64,000 nt of DNA from Rufibacter roseus (GTDB taxonomy: Bacteria; Bacteroidota; Bacteroidia; Cytophagales; Hymenobacteraceae), in assembly GCF_001647285.1 (NCBI RefSeq), contig NZ_LRML01000007.1, positions 62,001-126,000 on the forward strand, read 5' to 3'. The translations under genes were made by a program, and so were the position numbers. Positions 42,734 to 51,121 of the stretch are shown piece after piece (the stretch's first letter is position 1; each line of letters opens with the position of its first letter). The notes beneath the pieces were generated by a model. The model was not told the origin of the DNA. It saw nothing but the letters and a program-made list of their open reading frames with translations, and made no database searches.

Positions 42734-45205
42734 TTAGTCAAACAGATATACTACCTTAAATTCTTCGTTCAGTTTAAGGGCGGCATCAAATTTATTCCCC
42801 GTTTTTGGAGAGGTAAATCCTTTTATTTTTCCAGTTTTCCCTTTCAGCATCAAGGCATTTAGCTGACTCTCCGGAATAGATTTTCCGTGCAGCTCAAATG
42901 GAACCAGAAATTGACAGCCTTCCCGGAAACGGCTGCACCCAAAAGCTGTCTTGCCTTTGAGAATCTGCCCCTGGCTGCATTTTGGGCAAATAATAGTAAC
43001 CGGTTTCTTTTCTTTGGTTTCTGCTTTTACGGCCTGTAAATCATGAGTAGGGCCAAGAACAAAATTGCCGTCAAAGGTCTCGCCTGAGCCAGCCCCCTGA
43101 AAGCCTTTTACCAAGCCACTTTTCCTTTTTTTCAGTAGCGCCTGCACGTGCTTTTCAGTCAATGCCTTACCATTGTATTCCATTGGCAGCCTAAACTGGC
43201 ACCCTTCTTTAAAACGGGCACAGCCATAGGCGGTGCTTCCTTTTAATATGGCGCCTGTTTTACAAACCGGGCACGTACCTAAGCCTCCGGCATCAGTAGC
43301 AGTGGATCCGTTTTTGCCCTCTTTTTTAGATTTTGGCTCCTTTTTAACCGCTGCTTTATCTTCAGGTTTTGGGGCATCAAGCGGTTGCAGTGTGACGGTG
43401 TGGTTGTCTTGCTTCACCTCCTGCACCATTTCAAACACCAGCTGTTGCAGCTCCTGCAGAAAGGCCTCGGGGGCAAACTCTCCGCCTTCAATCTGCCTAA
43501 GCTTTTTCTCCCACTGCCCCGTCATCTCTGCAGATTTTAGTGTTGGGTTCCGGATTACCTGAATCAAATCTATACCCATTTGAGTAGGCAGAATCTTCTT
43601 CTTTTCCTTCCGGATATAGTTTCGCTTAAATAAGGTTTCTATGATAGCTGCCCTAGTGGAAGGTCGGCCAATGCCATTTTCCTTTAAAGCTTCTTTCAGC
43701 TCATCGTCGTCTACTTGTTTACCGGCGGTTTCCATGGCTCTTAAAAGCGTGGCCTCCGTATAATCTTTAGGCGGACTGGTGGATTTGCGCTCAAGCAATG
43801 GTTCATGCAGCCCTCGCTCCCCAGCTTCAAAGTGTGGCAGCACGGCTATTTCTTCTTCTTTCTCCTCTCCGCTGTCAGAGGTTTGATTGGCCGGCGTTTT
43901 GGCGGCCTGCTTAGTTTCATCCTGCGCATATACCACGCGCCAACCCGGCTCCAGAATTTGCTTTCCTTTGGCCCGGAAGGCATGCTGCGCCGCTTCACCA
44001 TTCACCACGGTGTTGCTTACAATACAATCTGGGTAAAAGGCGGCTATGAAACGTCTGGCAATTATGTCAAAAACTTTGGCTTCTGTTCCGTACAAGGCAC
44101 GGGCATCGGCACCGGTAGGAATAATGGCGTGGTGATCCGTTACCTTGTTGTTATTGAATACTTTGGCAGATTTTCTGATCTTCTTACCTAACAGCTCTTG
44201 GGTAAAGTTTTGGTACTGTGACAATCCGCCTAAAATGCCAGGTATCTTAGGGTAAATATCATCTGGCAGAAAGGTAGTGTCTACCCTGGGGTAGCTGACT
44301 ACCTTTTTCTCATACAGGCTTTGTATTGTCTTTAGGGTTTCATCTGCAGACATCCCAAACTTGTTGTTGCACTCTACCTGCAAAGAAGTAAGATCAAACA
44401 GGCGTGGGTTGCTTTCTGTGCCTCTTTTAGTTTCTACATCTTTTATCTCAAACTCAGAAGGCTTGATTTTCTCCAGCAGCTCCAGTGCTTTGGCTTCATC
44501 TTTAAACCTGCCGGATGTGCTGCTAAAGGTAACCTCGCGGTAAATGGTTTTAAGCTCCCAGAACGGCTCAGACTTGAAGTTCATGATTTCCAGATGCCGC
44601 TGCACAATCATGGCCAAAGTAGGCGTTTGCACCCGTCCTAATGAAAGCAGCTGCCGCCCCTGCGCATATTTCAACGTAAACAAACGGGTAGCATTGATTC
44701 CCAGAAGCCAATCGCCAATGGCGCGGCTCTTACCTGCCTGGTACAGTTGGTCAAACTCACGGCCGTCTCGAAGCTGGGCAAAACCCTGTCTGATAGCGTC
44801 TTCGGTGAGAGAGGAAATCCAGAGGCGCTTGAAGGGTTTGCGGTAGCGGGCCTGATGCAGCACCCAGCGTTGTATCACTTCACCCTCCTGCCCGGCATCA
44901 CCACAATTTATCACCTCCTCGGCATTCTCCAGTAACCGCTGAATTACTTTGAACTGTTGCTCTACGCCTTTATTGCTTATCAACTTAATATCAAAGCGTT
45001 CGGGCAACAAGGGCAAATCTGGCAGATGCCAGCGTTTCCAGCCAGAATTGTAATCATCGGGCTCGCAGAGTTGGCAGAAATGCCCGAAGGTCCAAGTGAC
45101 TTGGTAGCCGTTGCCCTCAAAATAGCCGTCTTTTTTAGTCTTAGCACCAATAACATGGGCAATTTCACGTGCTACACTTGGTTTTTCAGCTATGCAGAGT
45201 TTCAA
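42734..45205 (-). CDS. topB: DNA topoisomerase III
   Basis: This type IA topoisomerase relaxes and decatenates DNA. The 823-residue product has the Toprim start MKLCIAEKPSVAREIAHVIGA, the acidic DAGQEGEVIQ motif, LSLGRVQTPTLAM, and the active-site Tyr in KKVVSYPRVDTTFLP. The tail (about 640-810) carries zinc-ribbon and crypt-type repeats: GTCPVCKTG, GCARFKEGCQFRLP and CPKCSQGQ, GCSRFREGCQFLVP. The start codon is TTG at 45205, fixed by the conserved N-terminus. The start sits inside a degenerate palindrome copy that forms the whole predicted 5' leader. Confidence 0.93.
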   Translation of the reverse strand: MKLCIAEKPSVAREIAHVIGAKTKKDGYFEGNGYQVTWTFGHFCQLCEPDDYNSGWKRWHLPDLPLLPERFDIKLISNKGVEQQFKVIQRLLENAEEVINCGDAGQEGEVIQRWVLHQARYRKPFKRLWISSLTEDAIRQGFAQLRDGREFDQLYQAGKSRAIGDWLLGINATRLFTLKYAQGRQLLSLGRVQTPTLAMIVQRHLEIMNFKSEPFWELKTIYREVTFSSTSGRFKDEAKALELLEKIKPSEFEIKDVETKRGTESNPRLFDLTSLQVECNNKFGMSADETLKTIQSLYEKKVVSYPRVDTTFLPDDIYPKIPGILGGLSQYQNFTQELLGKKIRKSAKVFNNNKVTDHHAIIPTGADARALYGTEAKVFDIIARRFIAAFYPDCIVSNTVVNGEAAQHAFRAKGKQILEPGWRVVYAQDETKQAAKTPANQTSDSGEEKEEEIAVLPHFEAGERGLHEPLLERKSTSPPKDYTEATLLRAMETAGKQVDDDELKEALKENGIGRPSTRAAIIETLFKRNYIRKEKKKILPTQMGIDLIQVIRNPTLKSAEMTGQWEKKLRQIEGGEFAPEAFLQELQQLVFEMVQEVKQDNHTVTLQPLDAPKPEDKAAVKKEPKSKKEGKNGSTATDAGGLGTCPVCKTGAILKGSTAYGCARFKEGCQFRLPMEYNGKALTEKHVQALLKKRKSGLVKGFQGAGSGETFDGNFVLGPTHDLQAVKAETKEKKPVTIICPKCSQGQILKGKTAFGCSRFREGCQFLVPFELHGKSIPESQLNALMLKGKTGKIKGFTSPKTGNKFDAALKLNEEFKVVYLFD

Positions 45206-45235
45206 GGCTATTTTCTGTAAATCAGGTCAAAAACG
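45200..45235. repeat. 40-nt intergenic palindrome, copy 14 (degenerate), containing the topB start
   Basis: On the minus strand it reads GTTTTTGACCTG, TTTACAGAAAA, TAGCCTTGAAAC. The TTG in the right arm is the topB start codon. About 10 of 16 arm positions can pair. Confidence 0.5.
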
Positions 45236-45240
45236 GACTT

Positions 45241-45248
45241 CAAAGATA
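45241..45248 (-). promoter_or_regulatory. TAnnTTTG promoter element of topB
   Basis: The minus strand reads TATCTTTG. A start of transcription about 6-7 nt further on would give a leader of about 30 nt made almost entirely of palindrome copy 14. Confidence 0.5.
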
Positions 45249-45290
45249 CGCATTCCTGCCCTTTTTCACCAGTGAAACTACGCCTTCAAT

Positions 45291-45312
45291 AGTATAGCAC
45301 ATTTACTATACT
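45291..45312. promoter_or_regulatory. Inverted repeat AGTATAG-N8-CTATACT
   Basis: A 7-bp perfect dyad in the divergent topB / low-complexity protein gap, spaced like an operator. The binding protein is unknown. Confidence 0.35.
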
Positions 45313-45513
45313 TAAGAATAAAACCCATTAACAATTCTAGCTTGTTAATTATTATTTATCAAGAAGTTATCATCCAATAAATTATTCATACCTGTAGCAT
45401 TAATTTATTCTTTTTTAAATACCAGCACTAACCCCATATAAATGCCTCCGTATAAATAACACGTGCCATTCATGGCATCTCTATTTTATTATTCACCTTA
45501 AACCTAAATAACT

Positions 45514-46941
45514 ATGAGAAATCGCGAGAGTTCTGGTTTCGACACCTTTAATACCTACCGTTCTGGACATGAAAACACCGGCCGTAGTGAGTGGGGTAAC
45601 CTTGGCAACCGTACCTCTGGATACGGAGAGAAAGATTATTCATCTTACGGCGGTAGCATGAACCGTGGAAATACAGGCGATAGAGGTGAAAGCCACTACA
45701 GCAGTCACGCCTCAAACTACGGAGGCAATCAATATAATTCCGGCTCACAGAGCGGATACTCCAACTCTAACAGCAACAGCCCACAGAGTGGCGGCCAATA
45801 CGGCAGCACCAGCGGCTGGAGCGGTCACTCCATGCAAAACCAGGGTGACTCCAACAACAACTACGGTTCTTCTATGGGTAGCTCATCACGCGGTAGCAAT
45901 ACCCCGAACAGCATGACCCAAGGAGGCTACGGTTCTTACGGTTCTTCTTATCGTGATAACGACAATGATACGCAAGACTATAGCATGAGCAGATCTGGCA
46001 ACTACGGCGGACCTTCCAGCTATGAACGCGGATCTTCTAACAATTACGGATCAAACAACTACGGATCTTCTAACCAAGGTTCATCTAACAGCTACGGCAA
46101 CTATGGCCAAGGCGGATCTTCCAACTCAGGAGGATCATCTCGTGACATAGGAACCTACGGGGGTGCCCGTACAGGGTATGCCGGTTCTTCTTCCGGCAAT
46201 TCTTTTGGCGGCGCTATGGACCGTGGAAACGCCTACAGCAACCATGGAGATTCTAACGACTTCAGAGGCTCAGGCTCTGGGTATAACTCAGGCTCCAATT
46301 ATGGGAGTTCAAGAGGAAGCCAGTCAAACGAGTCAAATAATTACGGAGGATCTTTTGGACACAGCGGTTCTTCATACGGGACTGGTGGCTCTTCTTACGG
46401 GCAGTCTTCCGCAGGCAATTCTGGATATGAAATGAACCAAGACAGAGACAACCGCAATAACTCCCGTTCTTGGGATAGCGGCAACTCCGGTTCTTGGAAC
46501 AACGGTAGCTCTAATTCATGGGATCGTGACAACGACCATTCAAGAGGTACAACCAACATGTTTGGTACCAACAACCAGAGCAACTTCCGCAGCGGAAACA
46601 GTGGCAGCAGCAACAGCTGGATGAGCGACAACAATGACGACAACGCCCGTTTCAGCCACGGCAACGCCAATGAAAACCGTTATTCAAACAACTACGGCAG
46701 CTCAATGGGAAGCAGCAATATGGGCAGCCAATATGACCAGGATCGTTACCGCAATAGCCGCAGCAATAGAAACAACCAACACGATGACGAAGGTGGTTTC
46801 TTTGACCGTATAGGAAGCGGCATTAAAGAGGCTTGGAACAGTATCACTGGTGATGATGACCAGGATTACAACAGAAGAACCTCTAGAAACAGCGGCCCTC
46901 CATATAACTATGGATCAGGCGCCAACAGACCAGGTTGGTAA
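45514..46941 (+). CDS. Disordered Gly/Ser/Asn/Tyr-rich prion-like protein
   Basis: The 475-residue product is almost wholly low-complexity, with repeated NYGSS, SSYG and GGYG motifs like the [G/S]Y[G/S] repeats of FUS-type proteins. By my count it has 36 Tyr, two Lys (40 and 438), one Leu (30), and no Val or Cys. Tyr is absent from 306-389, where Trp and Phe replace it (W320, W328, W336, W379). Only about 428-450 looks able to fold (GGFFDRIGSGIKEAWNSI); it recalls the SWFGD motif of stress-related Bacteroidota proteins, but no BON domain follows. There is no signal peptide or membrane segment, so it should be cytoplasmic. A strong terminator follows. Function is unknown. Confidence 0.85.
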   Translation: MRNRESSGFDTFNTYRSGHENTGRSEWGNLGNRTSGYGEKDYSSYGGSMNRGNTGDRGESHYSSHASNYGGNQYNSGSQSGYSNSNSNSPQSGGQYGSTSGWSGHSMQNQGDSNNNYGSSMGSSSRGSNTPNSMTQGGYGSYGSSYRDNDNDTQDYSMSRSGNYGGPSSYERGSSNNYGSNNYGSSNQGSSNSYGNYGQGGSSNSGGSSRDIGTYGGARTGYAGSSSGNSFGGAMDRGNAYSNHGDSNDFRGSGSGYNSGSNYGSSRGSQSNESNNYGGSFGHSGSSYGTGGSSYGQSSAGNSGYEMNQDRDNRNNSRSWDSGNSGSWNNGSSNSWDRDNDHSRGTTNMFGTNNQSNFRSGNSGSSNSWMSDNNDDNARFSHGNANENRYSNNYGSSMGSSNMGSQYDQDRYRNSRSNRNNQHDDEGGFFDRIGSGIKEAWNSITGDDDQDYNRRTSRNSGPPYNYGSGANRPGW

Positions 46942-46960
46942 TCTATTTATAAATGAATTA

Positions 46961-46992
46961 AAAAGCCCCGCCAAAAATCTGGCGGGGCTTTT
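46961..46992 (+). terminator. Strong intrinsic terminator of the low-complexity protein gene
   Basis: AAAAGCCCCGCCA (46961-46973) pairs with TGGCGGGGCTTTT (46980-46992), followed by T residues. It starts 19 bp after the stop codon. Confidence 0.9.
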
Positions 46993-47078
46993 TGCTTAAA
47001 ACTCTTTCGCTATTATTCAAACATAAAGAAAAAGCGAAGTAAGTTTCCTCTATGGTAGAAAATTGCAGATAATATTAA

Positions 47079-47705
47079 TTAGTCCTTAAAAAAGGTAACT
47101 AAACCTGTCTCAACATCATATACCCCACCGGCAATTTTGATTTTGCCCTCTTTCTCTAATTTGGCTATCACAGGACTCTCTGTTCTGATTCTTTCAATAG
47201 TGTGATGCACATTGAGTTCCGTCACATTATTAACAAACTCAGAATTTGACGCTGTTCTGTTTTCAGTAGTAGAGGTTTCACGGTCTATGGCTGGCTGTAT
47301 TTTTTTAAGCAAACCAGTGAGGTTTCCAAGCTCAACATTGTTGCAGGCACCTCCAATGGCTCCGCATTTGGTATGCCCCAATACCAGAACAATTTTAGTA
47401 CCTACCACTTCGGTACCGTATTCCATGCTTCCCAAAATATCTTCATTCAACACGTTGCCTGCAACTCTAATGCTGAAAATATCGCCAAGACCTTGGTCGA
47501 AAATAAGTTCTGCCGACGTTCTGGAATCCATGCAGCTTAAAATAGTGGCAAAAGGAAACTGTCCTGACTGGGTCTCATTCACCTGCTGCAGCAGGTTACG
47601 GTTTGCTTTGAGGTTATTGACAAAACGCTCATTCCCTTCTTTTAGAATTTCAAGAGCAAGATCAGGAGTAAGTTTACTTTGGGTTTCTTTAGAGTGTGTA
47701 TACAT
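47079..47705 (-). CDS. Beta-class carbonic anhydrase
   Basis: The 208-residue product interconverts CO2 and bicarbonate. Zinc ligands appear in SCMDSRTSAELIFD (Cys, with the Asp-Arg dyad) and in GHTKCGAIGGAC (His and Cys). The frame is open to 47744, but ATG 47705 (MYTHSKE) is chosen. The gene lies downstream of a SulP transporter gene on the same strand. Such pairs in other bacteria move and hydrate inorganic carbon together. The palindrome and a terminator between them suggest separate transcripts with linked function. Confidence 0.92.
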   Translation of the reverse strand: MYTHSKETQSKLTPDLALEILKEGNERFVNNLKANRNLLQQVNETQSGQFPFATILSCMDSRTSAELIFDQGLGDIFSIRVAGNVLNEDILGSMEYGTEVVGTKIVLVLGHTKCGAIGGACNNVELGNLTGLLKKIQPAIDRETSTTENRTASNSEFVNNVTELNVHHTIERIRTESPVIAKLEKEGKIKIAGGVYDVETGLVTFFKD

Positions 47706-47793
47706 AATGCTTGAATGGTTATAGACTATTAAGTTGTTTAGCATTGAGGGCTTTAGGGCAGGTAACTACCCATACCCGTTATATTAGATGACT

Positions 47794-47833
47794 CCTGTTT
47801 TAGGCTTAGTTTTTGAATTTTAGGCCGAAAACA
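47794..47833. repeat. 40-nt intergenic palindrome, copy 15
   Basis: Arms CTGTTTTAGGCTTAG and TTAGGCCGAAAACAG, downstream of the SulP gene after its terminator. Confidence 0.75.
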
Positions 47834-47854
47834 GAAATTTTAATTGACTTTTCA

Positions 47855-47918
47855 CAAACAGTAAAAAAGCAGGTTGCGCATATTTTAGTTTTGCGCAGCC
47901 TGCTTTTTTTACTGTTTG
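47855..47918 (-). terminator. Long-stem terminator of the SulP gene
   Basis: Arms of about 26 nt (47855-47880 and 47892-47918), including GCAGG/CCTGC and an A/T-run, begin 1 nt after the SulP stop codon. Confidence 0.8.
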
Positions 47919-47919
47919 A

Positions 47920-49479
47920 TTAGTGCATACCTACAGTTTTGACAGACGGTATATCAATTAGGGTAAGGTGAATATTTTTCTCCTTGGCCACTGTCTTGAA
48001 GTTTTCTATTGACTCCAGCACATCATAATCAATATAAGTAGACTGCGAACCGTCAATCACCACATCGCTTTCTTCAGGCAGATGCTCCAATGTAAGCGCC
48101 ACACTGGCTTTGTTAAGGAAAGTCACGTTCTCACTCAGTTTGATGTGAATTTTCTCACGGTCGCTGTGTTTTTCTTTATTGAAGAAGTAAGGCGACTTGT
48201 AATTGGCTTTCAAGATGTAGAAAACACCTACCACTAAACCAATAGAAATACCTTTAAGAAGGTCAGTAAACAGAATGGCAAGAATAGTGATAATGAATGG
48301 TAAAAACTGATTCATACCAAGCTTCCATTGGGTGCGGTAAAGAACCGGCTTCGTCAATTTAAAACCTACGTGTAACAATACCGCCGCCAATGCCGCAAGC
48401 GGAATCAGCTTCAGGAAGCTGGTCAGGAACATGATACTCACCAAAAGGAAAATACCGTGGAAGAAACTAGAAAGTTTGGTTTGACCACCGGCATTTACGT
48501 TGGCAGAGCTTCTTACTATAACAGCAGTTACCGGTAAACCGCCTATCAATCCACTAACTAAGTTACCAAGTCCCTGCGCTTTCAACTCGCGGTTGTTAGG
48601 CGTACGGCGCTTATGTGGGTCTAATTTGTCTACGGCCTCTACACTAAGTAAACTTTCCAAACTTGCCACAATGGCTAAAGTAATAGCAAGGGTGTACACC
48701 GCAGGATTAGTAAGGCCAGACCAATCTGGCATGCGTAACTCCTGGAATAGAGTGACAGGTCCAGAAATATCTGGCAACTGCACTAAATGTGTATCAGCAA
48801 TGGTAAGAACTGGGAAAGACTGGCTAAACAGCATGTTTAAGGCTATAGAAACCAAAACAGCTATCAATGCTCCTGGAATTACTTTAGTAAACTTCAGGCG
48901 CTGCATGAACGGACGCTCCCAAAATAAAATAATCGCCAAAGACACAACGCCCACTATTAAAGAACCCAGCTGCAGACGAGATAGCGCATAGCCAATTTCA
49001 GAGAAAGTGTTTCGGCCATCTACCTGGTTGAAAGCAAGATCTCCTAAAAAGTCATCATCAGCACCAAAGAAGTGTGGTATTTGCTTCAGAATCAGTATCA
49101 AACCAATAGCTGCCAGCATACCCTTGATCACGGAAGATGGGAAGTACAAACCGATAATACCGGCTTTCAAATAACCCAATATTATCTGAATAACACCGGC
49201 CAAGAAAACTGCTACCAGAAAAATATCGAAACTGCCCAGGTTGGTGATACCGTTAAGCACAATCACTGTTAGTCCGGCGGCCGGACCACTCACACTTAGC
49301 TGCGAGCCACTAGCCCAAGAGATCACCAAACCTCCTACCATACCGGCAATCAAGCCAGAGAACAGGGGGGCACCGGAGGCCAGGGAGATTCCAAGACAAA
49401 GCGGAAGTGCCACCAAAAAGACCACTAGCCCCGCCGATAGGTCCTTACCTATCGTGTCAAACATTCCTTGTTTTTTCAT
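47920..49479 (-). CDS. SulP family anion transporter with STAS domain
   Basis: The 519-residue membrane protein has 10-14 helices of the SulP fold, beginning DLSAGLVVFLVALPLCLGISLA and containing SGPAAGLTVIVL and the conserved NRELKAQGLGNLVSGLIGGLP. A short STAS-like domain forms the C-terminus (VTFLNKASVALTLEHLP, VVIDGSQSTYIDYD). Members carry sulfate, bicarbonate or other anions. The carbonic anhydrase gene next to it favours bicarbonate. Four phased 11-bp repeats lie 90-133 bp upstream, next to a two-component system. Confidence 0.92.
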   Translation of the reverse strand: MKKQGMFDTIGKDLSAGLVVFLVALPLCLGISLASGAPLFSGLIAGMVGGLVISWASGSQLSVSGPAAGLTVIVLNGITNLGSFDIFLVAVFLAGVIQIILGYLKAGIIGLYFPSSVIKGMLAAIGLILILKQIPHFFGADDDFLGDLAFNQVDGRNTFSEIGYALSRLQLGSLIVGVVSLAIILFWERPFMQRLKFTKVIPGALIAVLVSIALNMLFSQSFPVLTIADTHLVQLPDISGPVTLFQELRMPDWSGLTNPAVYTLAITLAIVASLESLLSVEAVDKLDPHKRRTPNNRELKAQGLGNLVSGLIGGLPVTAVIVRSSANVNAGGQTKLSSFFHGIFLLVSIMFLTSFLKLIPLAALAAVLLHVGFKLTKPVLYRTQWKLGMNQFLPFIITILAILFTDLLKGISIGLVVGVFYILKANYKSPYFFNKEKHSDREKIHIKLSENVTFLNKASVALTLEHLPEESDVVIDGSQSTYIDYDVLESIENFKTVAKEKNIHLTLIDIPSVKTVGMH

Positions 49480-49568
49480 GTATACCTTAACTTAAATTAG
49501 GTTTAGCAGAAAGACACCTGCCAAAAAAGACGTGCATTTCAAATCAAACCCAAAGATGGGGTCACCGC

Positions 49569-49612
49569 ATTAAGATCGAATTAAAATGACATTAAAATCC
49601 GATTAAAATGAG
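49569..49612 (+). promoter_or_regulatory. Four tandem 11-bp direct repeats upstream of the SulP gene
   Basis: ATTAAGATCGA, ATTAAAATGAC, ATTAAAATCCG and ATTAAAATGAG follow each other without a gap. Direct half-sites one helical turn apart are what OmpR/PhoB-type regulators bind; such a regulator is encoded at 51118-51801. Confidence 0.65.
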
Positions 49613-49735
49613 GCAAAAATGTGGATAGGGTATACTTTTAGGTAAATTACTTTATGACAAGGCACTCCTGAGATACAATTCTTTTTTAAACTTCTTAGGA
49701 TTTGCTATGCAGAAAAGATAAGGTATTGTTCTTAA

Positions 49736-51121
49736 TTACAGCTTGTAAACGGCTATAAGCTTGGGAAGTGAAATGACCACCTCAGTACCTTGGTTAAGCT
49801 GTGAATTGAGAGCAATGGTACCGCGGTGTAACTTTATAATTTTTTCAGCCAGTGGCAGGCCAATGCCATGCCCCGAAATCTCCCTCACATTCTCTGCCCT
49901 GAAAAACGGAACAAAAACTTTCCGCACATCTTCAGGCGACATACCTATTCCTTTGTCCCGCACCCTGCACACAAGCTTCTGCTCACTTACTTCTATGGTA
50001 GCAGATATAATAGGCTCTTTCGTTGAAAACTTGGCGGCATTCTCTAAAACGTTAACCATAGCAATCAGCAGAAGAGCTTCATTCCCCTTGATAAGTAACT
50101 CGTTCTCATCTTCGGGCATATCGGCAAACTGAACGTCAAGCACCATGTGAGGTTGGCGCTTCCGCGCCTCTGCACTGGCTTGCCACACCAACTCATCCAT
50201 TCTGATAGAGTGCATGGGTACTTTTGAAGTGTCAGTGCTTGCTTGCACCATCTGCAATAACCCATTAGAGAGTTGCGCCAGCAGCTTGGCATCGTCCAGA
50301 ATAGAATGCAGCACCCTTTCATATTCCTCAGAAGGCCTTTTTTTCATAAGGGCAACTTCTAGTTCGCCAATGATGGCCGTGAGCGGAGTCCGGAGTTCGT
50401 GCGAAGCACTGTACACAAAAGTACGCTGTGATTCAAAAGCTTTTTCTAACCGATCAAGCAGGTTGTTAAAGGTTTGCGCCAGTTGGGCTACCTCATCGGT
50501 ACCTTTATCTTGAGAAAGCCTGCGATGCAGGTCAGAAGCATTGATTCTTTCCACTTCTGAAACCACCTTCAAAAACGGGCTAAGCGCCGCTCTAGAGAAT
50601 ATAAGCCCGCAAACAAGCACCACCAGCAAAGAACCGAAAAGTCCCATTATCAGCAAAGTACTCAGGTGCTGGAGCTTGTTGAGATTATAAACGTCTACCG
50701 ACGAAGCCAGAACAGCATACGGTTTTCCCCTGTGGAAATATCTGACCCCTATGAGTTGACGGTCACCCACCATTTGCCGCACCTCGCCTTCTGCCAATAC
50801 CTTCTGCACAACATCTTTGCCGATAGCAGCCTTATATTCCCCGTCTCTGAAAATTAAATCCAGATTGCTATCATATACTTTCACCTCTTCACGGGGCAGC
50901 ATCTGGTAATACAAGCGCCGGTCCAGGGCATGTTGCTGCTCACTAACGGTGTCGGCGTCCAGCACATAGTGCGCAGTTGCGTAGGCTCGGTTTAAAATTC
51001 GGCCGTAGTAATCATTGGCGCGAAATTGTGAGCTGAAGTAATAAACGGAGACAGAGAAAGCCAGCAGCAGCCCCATAAATATTGCAGAGAACTGCAGGGT
51101 AAGCTTTGTTTTGATTTTCAT
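49736..51121 (-). CDS. Membrane sensor histidine kinase
   Basis: The 461-residue product has two membrane helices (about 10-30 and 155-180) around a periplasmic sensor, a HAMP segment, a HisKA domain with His241 in SASHELRTPLTAI and an HATPase domain (NVLENAAKF, RDKGIGMSPED, GHGIGLPLAEKI). Its start overlaps the stop of the OmpR-type regulator gene by 4 bp, so they form one operon and one signalling pair. The stimulus is unknown. Confidence 0.93.
   Translation of the reverse strand: MKIKTKLTLQFSAIFMGLLLAFSVSVYYFSSQFRANDYYGRILNRAYATAHYVLDADTVSEQQHALDRRLYYQMLPREEVKVYDSNLDLIFRDGEYKAAIGKDVVQKVLAEGEVRQMVGDRQLIGVRYFHRGKPYAVLASSVDVYNLNKLQHLSTLLIMGLFGSLLVVLVCGLIFSRAALSPFLKVVSEVERINASDLHRRLSQDKGTDEVAQLAQTFNNLLDRLEKAFESQRTFVYSASHELRTPLTAIIGELEVALMKKRPSEEYERVLHSILDDAKLLAQLSNGLLQMVQASTDTSKVPMHSIRMDELVWQASAEARKRQPHMVLDVQFADMPEDENELLIKGNEALLLIAMVNVLENAAKFSTKEPIISATIEVSEQKLVCRVRDKGIGMSPEDVRKVFVPFFRAENVREISGHGIGLPLAEKIIKLHRGTIALNSQLNQGTEVVISLPKLIAVYKL

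Larger units (their letters stand above)
45206..45513. other. AT-rich divergent promoter gap, topB / low-complexity protein gene
   Basis: No gene fits here. It holds the topB promoter element, an inverted repeat (45291-45312) and an AT-rich stretch low in G over about 45310-45430. Confidence 0.6.

Noticed and set aside
45665-46670. Alternative-frame open reading frames within the low-complexity protein gene
   Set aside because: They result from the repetitive codon pattern; the chosen frame alone has a start, an end at a terminator and the foldable FFDRIGSGIKEAW motif.
47212-47724. 170-residue plus-strand reading frame over the carbonic anhydrase gene
   Set aside because: Antisense shadow of a gene with clear zinc-binding motifs.
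49617-49626. A DnaA-box-like CTATCCACA on the minus strand near the SulP gene
   Set aside because: One 8-of-9 match is expected by chance many times in 64 kb; there is no cluster.
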